From UBA2128 sp964534955 (lineage in GTDB: Bacteria > Fidelibacterota > Marinisomatia > Marinisomatales > UBA2128), in the NCBI GenBank assembly GCA_964534955.1, contig CAZHRR010000046.1, positions 1-16,239 on the forward strand: 16,239 bases of DNA, in the 5' to 3' direction. The notes beneath the pieces are model-generated. The model was not told where the DNA came from. It saw only the letters and a list, made by a program, of their open reading frames with translations, and made no database searches. Below, piece by piece: positions 7,841-13,216 of this stretch (positions are counted from its first letter, which is position 1; each line of letters begins with the position of its first letter). The position numbers and the translations under genes were made by a program.

Positions 7841-9459
7841 GATGCCTCTTTGTATTTCAGGGAAGCCTTCACGAAATCACGAAAGAGAGGATGAGCCTTC
7901 TCAACCCGGCTTTTGAGTTCCGGATGAAACTGGCACGCCACAAACCACGGATGGTCTTTCAGTTCAATGATTTCCGCCAGTCCCAGTTCCGGATTAATCC
8001 CACTGAAGATCATACCGCCTTTTTCAAGTATCTTGCGGTAGTCATTGTTCACTTCATAACGGTGGCGGTGACGCTCACTAATGTTCTTTTTCCTGTACGC
8101 TGCATAAGATTTTGTCCCGGTAGATACTTCACATTTGTACGCTCCAAGGCGCATGGTGGCGCCCTTCTTTTTCACCTTCAGCTGTGACGGCATGAGCGCA
8201 ACGACTGGGTCAGGCGTACGGCGATTGAATTCAGTACTGTTGGCGCGAGGCAAGCCGCAGACATTCCGGGCAAATTCCACAACTGCCATTTGCAGACCGA
8301 GGCAAATACCGAGATAGGGTACTTCATTCTCCCTGGCGTATTTAGCACAATAAACCTTTCCTTCTGTCCCCCGATCACCAAAGCCGGGAAGAACCAAAAT
8401 TCCGTCTAAATCGCCCAGGTGTTCTTCACAGTCTTCGTCTGACCTGATCAACTCAGTACTAATCCATTTAATATTAACTCGAGCATCATTTTCCACTCCG
8501 GAATGTACAAATGCTTCAAGGACGCTCTTATAAGCGTCTGGAAGCTCGGTGTACTTGCCGCAAAGTCCTATTGTAACTTTATGAGTGGGATTCTTAAACC
8601 GCTTGATAAATAAGTCGAGCTTGGAAATATCGGCACTTTTACCATCGAGCTGTATTTGATCGGCAATGATCTGTCCCACATCCTGTTTGAACAACCGTAA
8701 CGGCACTTCATAGATGCTGTCCACATCCCGGGCTTCTACCACATGGGATGGTGGGACATTGCAGAAAAGTGAAATTTTCCTTTTGACAGAAGCAGGAATG
8801 GCACGATCGCTTCGACAGAGAATCATGTCCGGCTCCAGCCCGATCTCCCTCATTTTCATGACGCTGTGCTGCGTCGGTTTGGTCTTCAATTCTTCGCTGG
8901 CTTCAATGTACGGAAGCAAAGTCACATGCGCCACAAAGCAGCTCTCCCGCCCAATGTCCAGCCGCATCTGCCGGATGGTCTCCAGGAATGGCTGACTCTC
9001 GATATCGCCAATTGTGCCTCCCACTTCGCAGATGACAACGTCGAACCGGTGTGGATGATTAACTGCCCGAATCCTTCTCGTCAGCTCATCTGTAATATGG
9101 GGAATGATCTGGATCGTCTGGCCGAGATAGTCACCCCGCCTCTCACGATCCAGCACTGACTGATAAATCTGTCCCGTAGTAGCGTTATTCCGTTTTCCCA
9201 TGTCCACATCAATAAACCGTTCGTAATGACCCAGATCAAGATCAGTCTCTGAACCATCGTCCAGTACAAACACTTCCCCATGCTGGTACGGATTCATGGT
9301 TCCGGGATCAACGTTCAGGTAAGGATCGAGTTTCATGATTGTTACTCGCAGCCCGCGGCTCTTCATAAGGTAGCCGATGGAAGCGGAAGCGATTCCTTTC
9401 CCTAATCCGGACATGACTCCGCCGAGGACAAACACGTACTTGGTCTTACTCTTAGGCAA
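7837..9459 (-). CDS. pyrG: CTP synthase
   Basis: With the start chosen here the protein has 540 residues, the usual CTP synthase length. It aminates UTP to CTP using glutamine and ATP. The N-terminal synthetase domain shows GGVMSGLGKGIASASIG and DPYLNVDPGTMNPYQHGEV. The C-terminal class I glutamine amidotransferase domain has nucleophile Cys386 in YLGICLGLQ and the downstream FHPEL histidine-glutamate. The start is taken as TTG at 9457-9459, because GAGGAG (9467-9472) lies 7 bases upstream. An in-frame TTG at 9474 would add five residues but has no ribosome site. The start overlaps the kdsB stop (TTGCCTAA). Pairing with kdsB makes sense because KdsB consumes CTP. Confidence 0.96.
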   Translation of the reverse strand: MPKSKTKYVFVLGGVMSGLGKGIASASIGYLMKSRGLRVTIMKLDPYLNVDPGTMNPYQHGEVFVLDDGSETDLDLGHYERFIDVDMGKRNNATTGQIYQSVLDRERRGDYLGQTIQIIPHITDELTRRIRAVNHPHRFDVVICEVGGTIGDIESQPFLETIRQMRLDIGRESCFVAHVTLLPYIEASEELKTKPTQHSVMKMREIGLEPDMILCRSDRAIPASVKRKISLFCNVPPSHVVEARDVDSIYEVPLRLFKQDVGQIIADQIQLDGKSADISKLDLFIKRFKNPTHKVTIGLCGKYTELPDAYKSVLEAFVHSGVENDARVNIKWISTELIRSDEDCEEHLGDLDGILVLPGFGDRGTEGKVYCAKYARENEVPYLGICLGLQMAVVEFARNVCGLPRANSTEFNRRTPDPVVALMPSQLKVKKKGATMRLGAYKCEVSTGTKSYAAYRKKNISERHRHRYEVNNDYRKILEKGGMIFSGINPELGLAEIIELKDHPWFVACQFHPELKSRVEKAHPLFRDFVKASLKYKEAS

Positions 9460-10165
9460 TTCCCATCTCCTCAATTAGAAAATTGAGATCGTCCGGAGTA
9501 TTGACACCAAACACGTCGTTCTCTGTCACAGAAACACCGATTTTACATCCGGAGTCCAATGCTCTCATCTGCTCAAGACTTCGCTCAATTTCACTGGAGC
9601 TTCTCTCCATTTTCACCAACTTTAAGAGATAATCACGACGGAAAACATAAATACCTATATGTTTGAGGTGCATAGAATTTTTATCTTCATCCAATAGACG
9701 AAAAAAGTCCTTCGCAAAACCGTCATCATCCAATTCAACCTTAACTATATTGGGATTGTCCCATTCATCCTGAGAAAGAGACAAACTCGCCGCAGTACTC
9801 ATTTGCATCGACTTATCCTCGAATATTAGCGACACGGCTCCATCAATAATATCCGGTGAGATGAACGGTTCATCACCTTGAATGTTAATAACGATCTCAT
9901 CATTGTGTCTAGAGGCTACCTCAGCCGTCCGTTCCGTCCCAGTAGAGTGGTCACTGCTTGTCATCTCTACAGGAATACTCAACTCTAGCATTTCATCCTT
10001 GACACGCTGACTGTCTGTGGCAATCACGACAGAATCTACCTCTCGGCATTGTGTGACCTGATGATACACTCGAGCAACCATGGGGATTCCGCCGATTGGT
10101 ATTAATACCTTTCCCGGAAATCGTGTAGAAGCAAAACGAGCGGGTATAATACCTAAGACCCCCAT
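9452..10165 (-). CDS. kdsB: CMP-KDO synthetase (3-deoxy-manno-octulosonate cytidylyltransferase)
   Basis: This 237-residue enzyme activates KDO with CTP to CMP-KDO, the donor for lipid A glycosylation. It has the nucleotide-binding signature IIPARFASTRFPGK (6-19), then PMVARVYHQV, VVIATD and the metal-binding NIQGDEPFI (94-102) typical of KdsB. Its length is slightly below the E. coli enzyme (248). The ATG at 10165 is the only reasonable start; AAGGGGAAG lies 12 bases upstream. It is the first gene of the long minus-strand operon and is preceded by a sigma-54 promoter, giving a predicted leader of about 34 nt. Its stop overlaps the start of pyrG. Confidence 0.96.
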   Translation of the reverse strand: MGVLGIIPARFASTRFPGKVLIPIGGIPMVARVYHQVTQCREVDSVVIATDSQRVKDEMLELSIPVEMTSSDHSTGTERTAEVASRHNDEIVINIQGDEPFISPDIIDGAVSLIFEDKSMQMSTAASLSLSQDEWDNPNIVKVELDDDGFAKDFFRLLDEDKNSMHLKHIGIYVFRRDYLLKLVKMERSSSEIERSLEQMRALDSGCKIGVSVTENDVFGVNTPDDLNFLIEEMGIA

Positions 10166-10209
10166 ATGATGTATCTACTTCCCCTTAAATGGGTTGATTT
10201 CTCTTTACA

Positions 10210-10226
10210 TGCAATCATCGTGCCAA
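10210..10226 (-). promoter_or_regulatory. Sigma-54 (-24/-12) promoter upstream of kdsB
   Basis: On the minus strand the sequence is TTGGCACGATGATTGCA. It matches the sigma-54 consensus (TGGCACG-N4-TTGCW), with GG and GC exactly 10 bases apart. GG falls at 10224-10223 (-25/-24) and GC at 10212-10211 (-13/-12), which predicts transcription from about 10199 and a 34-nt leader to the kdsB ATG. All consensus positions are met and the site lies directly before the first gene of an operon that itself contains rpoN. No sigma-70-type promoter of comparable quality was noticed here. An activator site would be expected further upstream, in the repeat-rich spacer. Confidence 0.85.
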
Positions 10227-10287
10227 ACCGAATTTACCCGTCTTGCAGGCGCTATTCAAGGAAAAGGGTGAGTGGTGTGGAGGAACT

Positions 10288-10333
10288 GGGATGTAGGGGA
10301 GCTGGGGTGTAGGAGTGCTGGGGAGAAAGGGTA
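10288..10333 (+). repeat. G-rich imperfect 16-bp repeat with quadruplex potential
   Basis: The unit GGGATGTAGGGGAGCT (10288-10303) is followed directly by GGGGTGTAGGAGTGCT (10304-10319), identical at 13 of 16 positions. A third partial start, GGGGAGAAAGGG, lies at 10320-10331. The G-runs on the plus strand are GGG, GGGG, GGGG, GGGG and GGG, with loops of 5, 4, 12 and 5 bases, so a quadruplex with one long loop is conceivable. The block lies about 90-130 bp upstream of the predicted sigma-54 start site. Confidence 0.6.
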
Positions 10334-10393
10334 AGTGGTCAATCTACACCCGGGCGGGATACGATTAATGAATAACTAGTGAGTGGTGTTTTA

Positions 10394-10417
10394 ATTGACT
10401 ATTTTCGATTGACTATT
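10394..10417. repeat. Short direct repeat ATTGACTATT x2
   Basis: ATTGACTATT occurs at 10394-10403 and 10408-10417, separated by four bases and followed by GACAATTG. This is AT-rich intergenic repeat sequence with no assigned function. Confidence 0.7.
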
Positions 10418-10432
10418 GACAATTGAAAAAAT

Positions 10433-10451
10433 AAGAAGGAAGAAGGAAGAA
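10433..10451. repeat. Polypurine mirror repeat
   Basis: The 19-base all-purine AAGAAGGAAGAAGGAAGAA reads the same in both directions on one strand, centred on 10442. It lies in a longer purine-rich tract. Mirror-symmetric polypurine is the sequence type able to form intramolecular triplex (H-DNA). Whether it does so here is unknown. Confidence 0.65.
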
Positions 10452-10464
10452 GTGAGACGTGAAT

Positions 10465-10494
10465 GGCAAAGACAAAGGCGAAGGCAAAGGCAAA
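10465..10494. repeat. Hexamer tandem repeat (GGCAAA)5
   Basis: Five consecutive hexamers are present: GGCAAA, GACAAA, GGCGAA, GGCAAA, GGCAAA. Copies 2 and 3 each differ by one base. It is a short microsatellite-like array in the purine-rich spacer and could vary in copy number. Confidence 0.75.
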
Positions 10495-10602
10495 AGAGTT
10501 GAAGAGATGGGGAGAAAGTGAGAAGTAAGAAGTTAGAAGGAAGAGAAATTCACAGCACCCTGATAGGAAACAAAAGATAAAACAATAAGTGGTGAGTTGT
10601 AG

Positions 10603-10621
10603 AAAAAATCGCGCACAGCGA
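10603..10621 (-). terminator. Weak candidate rho-independent terminator after cca
   Basis: On the minus strand, about 90 bases past the cca stop, TCGC-TGTGC-GCGA forms a 4-bp stem with a 5-base loop (10609-10621) followed directly by six T. The stem is short, but two further hairpins just upstream in the transcript (10641-10654 and 10627-10639) could assist. Position and the T run favour a terminator; the weak stem limits confidence. Confidence 0.4.
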
Positions 10622-10626
10622 CCTTT

Positions 10627-10680
10627 GACCCAAAGGGTCTCTCCTGTCAAGGAGTCCTACGTGACCTACGGAGGAAAAAC
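10627..10680. repeat. Compact hairpin/direct-repeat cluster downstream of cca
   Basis: Three symmetric elements are packed together: the perfect palindrome GACCCAAAGGGTC (10627-10639), the hairpin CTCCT-GTCA-AGGAG (10641-10654), and a CCTACG direct repeat separated by TGA near 10656-10670. The density of structure suggests a structured 3' end for the cca transcript or a small interspersed repeat. Confidence 0.55.
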
Positions 10681-10711
10681 TAAAAGATGAGTGCCATTAG
10701 TCAGATGTTGT

Positions 10712-12145
10712 TCAGGAGTGATTCTCCCCCTTGCCAGTGTATTCCTGTTTGATCTTCTGAAAATACTCGTATGCCGCTTCGTAGCTGTTTTCAATCTTCC
10801 CATCAAGAATGGCGTCTTCAATACGGCTCTTGATCTCCCCCACAAGTTTCCCGGGAGACAACTCGAGTTCTTTCATAATCACATCTCCCCTGACGGGGGA
10901 CTGAAATGCCATATAAGCATCGCGTTCATCTACATTTTGCATCATCTTTTCGACGCGATCGAAGTTACCCATATACTTCTTCACCAGCCTGTAATTCTTA
11001 GATGTGATGTCCGCTCTGCAGAGAATCATAAGATCATCCAGATTTTCTTCTGCAGCCACCATAACGCGCCGGACTGCGCTGTCCGTCACGCCGTCTTTAG
11101 CCAAAGATATTGGCCGGAGATGCAGCAGCGTCAGTTTTTGCAGGTACTCTAATGTTTTGTTAGAAAGCTTCATCCGGTGGGCTACCTTTTCCAGCATCCT
11201 GCTGCCCACAACATCATGACCGTGAAATGTCCACCCCCGGGATTTACTCAGACGACGGGTACGCGGCTTGGCGATATCGTGAACCAGAGCAGCGAATCTG
11301 AGATCGGATTTGTCGGTAAGTTTGGCAATATTATCCACAACTTGAAGTGTATGATAAAAAATATCCTTGTGGTGCCATTCATTCGGTTGTTCTAATCCTA
11401 CCATAGCAGTTATTTCGGGAAACACAATCTCCATCAAGCCTACCTGCTGTAATAAGTCCAGCCCGATGGATGGCACTGTAGTCTCAAGAATTTTGTAGAA
11501 TTCCGCCGTGATACGTTCAGCAGAGACAATTTCAATCCGCTTCGCCTGACGAATGATACTTTGGGCTACCGGTTTATCAATCTGGAAATCGAGCTGCGCC
11601 GCAAAACGGACAGCCCGGAGCATTCGCAATGGATCATCGGAAAACGTGGAGTCAGGATCGAGGGGTGTTCGTAAAAGGCGCTCCTGCAGATCGCGCATTC
11701 CGCTGTAAGGATCCCACAGCTCACCGCGAGATTCTCCCGAAAGAGATATTGCCATGGCATTGACGGTGAAGTCGCGGCGGGAAAGATCCTCCTCCAGATC
11801 GGCAGAGCTTACTTTCGGTTTGCGTGAGTCGCTATCATATGTTTCAACCCTCGCCGTAGCGACTTCGATTATTCCATCCTCACTCTGAATCTGTGCTGTG
11901 CCAAATTTCTCGAAGGGAACCACTGTCTTGATCTTCAGCTTTTTAGCAAGTTTCAGAGCATAACTGATGCCATTCCCTACTACCATCAGATCCACATCGG
12001 TAAGCGGACGACCCAGCATAAGGTCGCGGACATAACCGCCTACTATATATACATCTACTGCCTCCTCAGAGGCTAAAACGCCTGAGACTTCGAAGAGTTT
12101 GACATTCTCCACATCCTGATTCAAGAGTGCTGATATATTTGTCAT
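10712..12145 (-). CDS. cca: CCA tRNA nucleotidyltransferase / poly(A) polymerase family protein with HD domain
   Basis: This 477-residue protein has the class II nucleotidyltransferase head, VYIVGGYVRDLMLG followed by the catalytic pair Asp50/Asp52 in LTDVDLMVVG. The RRDFTVNAMA motif (123-132, nucleotide selection) and the RNA-binding region RMLRAVRFAAQLDF (174-187) follow. A C-terminal HD phosphohydrolase domain has His259, His265 and His289-Asp290 (ALVHDIAKPRTRR). The expected role is adding or repairing the 3' CCA of tRNAs. Poly(A) polymerase cannot be excluded from sequence alone, but FCB-group proteins of this layout are usually annotated as CCA enzymes. The ATG at 12145 leads directly into the domain; the ribosome site is weak. 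It is transcribed alone, towards kdsB. Confidence 0.92.
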   Translation of the reverse strand: MTNISALLNQDVENVKLFEVSGVLASEEAVDVYIVGGYVRDLMLGRPLTDVDLMVVGNGISYALKLAKKLKIKTVVPFEKFGTAQIQSEDGIIEVATARVETYDSDSRKPKVSSADLEEDLSRRDFTVNAMAISLSGESRGELWDPYSGMRDLQERLLRTPLDPDSTFSDDPLRMLRAVRFAAQLDFQIDKPVAQSIIRQAKRIEIVSAERITAEFYKILETTVPSIGLDLLQQVGLMEIVFPEITAMVGLEQPNEWHHKDIFYHTLQVVDNIAKLTDKSDLRFAALVHDIAKPRTRRLSKSRGWTFHGHDVVGSRMLEKVAHRMKLSNKTLEYLQKLTLLHLRPISLAKDGVTDSAVRRVMVAAEENLDDLMILCRADITSKNYRLVKKYMGNFDRVEKMMQNVDERDAYMAFQSPVRGDVIMKELELSPGKLVGEIKSRIEDAILDGKIENSYEAAYEYFQKIKQEYTGKGENHS

Positions 12146-12425
12146 GACAAAATTTACAAAAGAGCGGTCTCACTTCAGTGGGATAACTCACCCGATTTAC
12201 AAGAGGTATCTCTCAATTAAGGTTGTCAAATGATGATTTGCTATTTAATATTGAAGCGATCAGAGAGAAGAGAGCGAGGCAAAATATCACTCATTTGGGA
12301 GCACTATTTAATGAATACATCATACATTACTAGTTGGGTGCCTCACAAAAATGAATTTCCTGTGCATTCTTCTCATTTTGTTCTTTTCTCATTCGAAGTA
12401 TATTTTTGAACAGAAAGGAGATGAT
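12146..12425. other. Divergent intergenic region between cca and the toxin-antitoxin module
   Basis: This 280 bp separates the cca start (minus) from the antitoxin start (plus). It holds a sigma-70-like promoter for the plus strand. On the minus strand a TTGACA overlaps that promoter's -35 (12225-12230) and could serve cca, although no good -10 follows it. The small palindrome CACTTCAGTG lies near 12171. No gene is seen. Confidence 0.5.
12223..12251 (+). promoter_or_regulatory. Sigma-70-like promoter upstream of the toxin-antitoxin genes
   Basis: TTGTCA (12223-12228), a spacer of exactly 17 bases, then TAATAT (12246-12251). Each hexamer differs from consensus by one or two bases. The predicted start is near 12258, leaving a leader of about 170 nt before the antitoxin. 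FCB bacteria of the Bacteroidota type use a different consensus, so function depends on the lineage. Confidence 0.4.
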
Positions 12426-12629
12426 ATGAAGAAACCATTTTCTGATGTGGTAGAAGAGGTGAAACAACTCGATCCGAATGAAAAACTTGAATTGAAGTCG
12501 TTATTGGATAAATATCTTATCGACGAGCGACGACACGAAATCTTCCAACACTATGAGTTGAGTCAACGCGAGGAAACCCAATTGGACTTCTCTTCTGATG
12601 TAGATGAACTTCGGGCAGAAGTCTCCTAA
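12426..12629 (+). CDS. Putative antitoxin of a RelE/ParE-type toxin-antitoxin module
   Basis: This 67-residue, mostly helical, acidic protein (MKKPFSDVVEEVKQLDPNEK...) sits immediately upstream of a RelE-family toxin and overlaps it (TAATG), the standard antitoxin-toxin order. The ATG at 12426 is chosen because AAAGGAG lies 5 bases upstream. The frame is open further upstream to an ATG at 12351, but that would add a spurious hydrophobic leader (MNFLCILLILFF) with no ribosome site. No ribbon-helix-helix, helix-turn-helix or AbrB-like DNA-binding domain is evident. The C-terminal half (about 36-67) is probably the toxin-wrapping segment. The family is not recognised by name. Confidence 0.75.
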   Translation: MKKPFSDVVEEVKQLDPNEKLELKSLLDKYLIDERRHEIFQHYELSQREETQLDFSSDVDELRAEVS

Positions 12630-12895
12630 TGAATGTTGCGTTTAGTTCCTCTTTCAGACGTGCTTTCCAGAAACGCATTAAGAATAATATAGAGATTGAG
12701 GATCGATTCTGGACGCGATTAGATTGGTTTACACAGGATCCGTTTGATCCGCGACTACGCACACATAAATTGTCTGGCGAATTAGCTGACCTGTGGAGTT
12801 TTAGTGTCACCTATGACGTGCGTGTAATTTTTTATTTTCCTGGGGAAGAAAAAGCCGTATTTATTGATATTGGCACCCATGATGAAGTGTATTAA
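12629..12895 (+). CDS. RelE/ParE-superfamily toxin (probable mRNA interferase)
   Basis: This 88-residue protein has the compact RelE/YafQ-like fold signature: a helical N-terminus (SSSFRRAFQKRIK), a basic linker (FDPRLRTHKLSG), the core strands LADLWSFSVTYDVRVIFYF with Arg65, and a C-terminal FIDIGTHDEVY carrying His84 and Tyr88. These positions match the catalytic/RNA-contacting region of RelE-like ribosome-dependent ribonucleases. A ParE-type gyrase poison is less likely given the C-terminal HDEVY. The ATG overlaps the antitoxin stop (TAATG), implying coupled translation. Such modules may act in stress response, phage defence or maintenance of the locus. No transposase or phage gene is nearby. 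Confidence 0.88.
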   Translation: MNVAFSSSFRRAFQKRIKNNIEIEDRFWTRLDWFTQDPFDPRLRTHKLSGELADLWSFSVTYDVRVIFYFPGEEKAVFIDIGTHDEVY

Positions 12896-13216
12896 AAAAT
12901 TGCTTTTCCATAGTCAATAGTAGTCGGCACTTAACCTTAGTTGAACTAAACCTATGGTAGAATAGATCTGTTTGTATATCAGCAGTAAATAACTACATAA
13001 CCTCACTATCTTTAGGCTAATGCCAATAGCTACAATCTCTGTTTTCATCTTCACATCATTACCTGTCTTCACTGTCGCTACCTATCCGTCGCCTGTCTAT
13101 CGTAGCGTTAGTGTAGAAAGGTAAAAATGAAGACGGACGACAGGCCATGCCTTCGGCAGGCAGGCAGGCGATGGACAAGTTCCCTCTACTTTTCATTACG
13201 GGGAACAGACTTCTAT
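12896..13216. other. Repeat-bearing spacer between the toxin gene and the beta-helix protein gene
   Basis: No gene is supported in this 321 bp. It holds a 13-bp palindrome TTAGTTGAACTAA (12937-12949). Two interleaved 7-bp inverted repeats follow: GTCTTCA 13065-13071 with TGAAGAC 13128-13134, and GCCTGTC 13091-13097 with GACAGGC 13139-13145. A GGCA tandem repeat with a small hairpin is near 13148-13170. No convincing T-tailed terminator was seen for either flanking convergent gene. Confidence 0.6.
13148..13170. repeat. GGCA tetranucleotide repeat with TGCC-TTC-GGCA hairpin
   Basis: TGCC (13148-13151), a TTC loop, then GGCA x3 and GGCG (13155-13170). This GC-rich motif stands out from the AT-richer surroundings and resembles short dispersed intergenic repeats found in many environmental genomes. 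Confidence 0.55.

Larger units (their letters stand above)
10227..10711. other. Repeat-rich non-coding spacer between cca and kdsB
   Basis: No credible gene is present. From the kdsB side the spacer holds a G-rich block of imperfect repeats (10265-10333), short direct repeats (10394-10417), a polypurine tract of roughly 130 bases (about 10425-10555) with a mirror repeat and a hexamer repeat, then a cluster of short hairpins (10603-10680) just past the cca stop. The 11-mer GTGAGTGGTGT occurs at 10268-10278 and 10379-10389. The minus-strand frame through the purine tract gives only Phe/Leu/Ser-rich low-complexity sequence and is an artefact of composition. Confidence 0.7.

Noticed and set aside
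9460..9474. Upstream TTG start for pyrG
   Set aside because: No Shine-Dalgarno precedes it, whereas the TTG at 9459 has GAGGAG 7 bases upstream and gives the normal N-terminus.
10265..10555. CRISPR array
   Set aside because: The repeats are short, degenerate and unevenly spaced with no unique spacers of constant length; no cas genes are present.
10399..10650. Minus-strand frame of 83 codons in the cca-kdsB spacer
   Set aside because: Phe/Leu/Ser-rich low-complexity product (SFAFAFAFVFA) created by reading the complement of the polypurine tract and hexamer repeat; no ribosome site.
12202..12230. TTGACA-based promoter for cca on the minus strand
   Set aside because: The -35 is perfect but no acceptable -10 follows at 15-19 bases; it overlaps the plus-strand promoter's -35 and may be coincidence.
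12351..12425. N-terminal extension of the antitoxin with a hydrophobic leader
   Set aside because: The strong AAAGGAG site serves the ATG at 12426; the upstream ATG has no ribosome site and a membrane leader makes no sense for an antitoxin.
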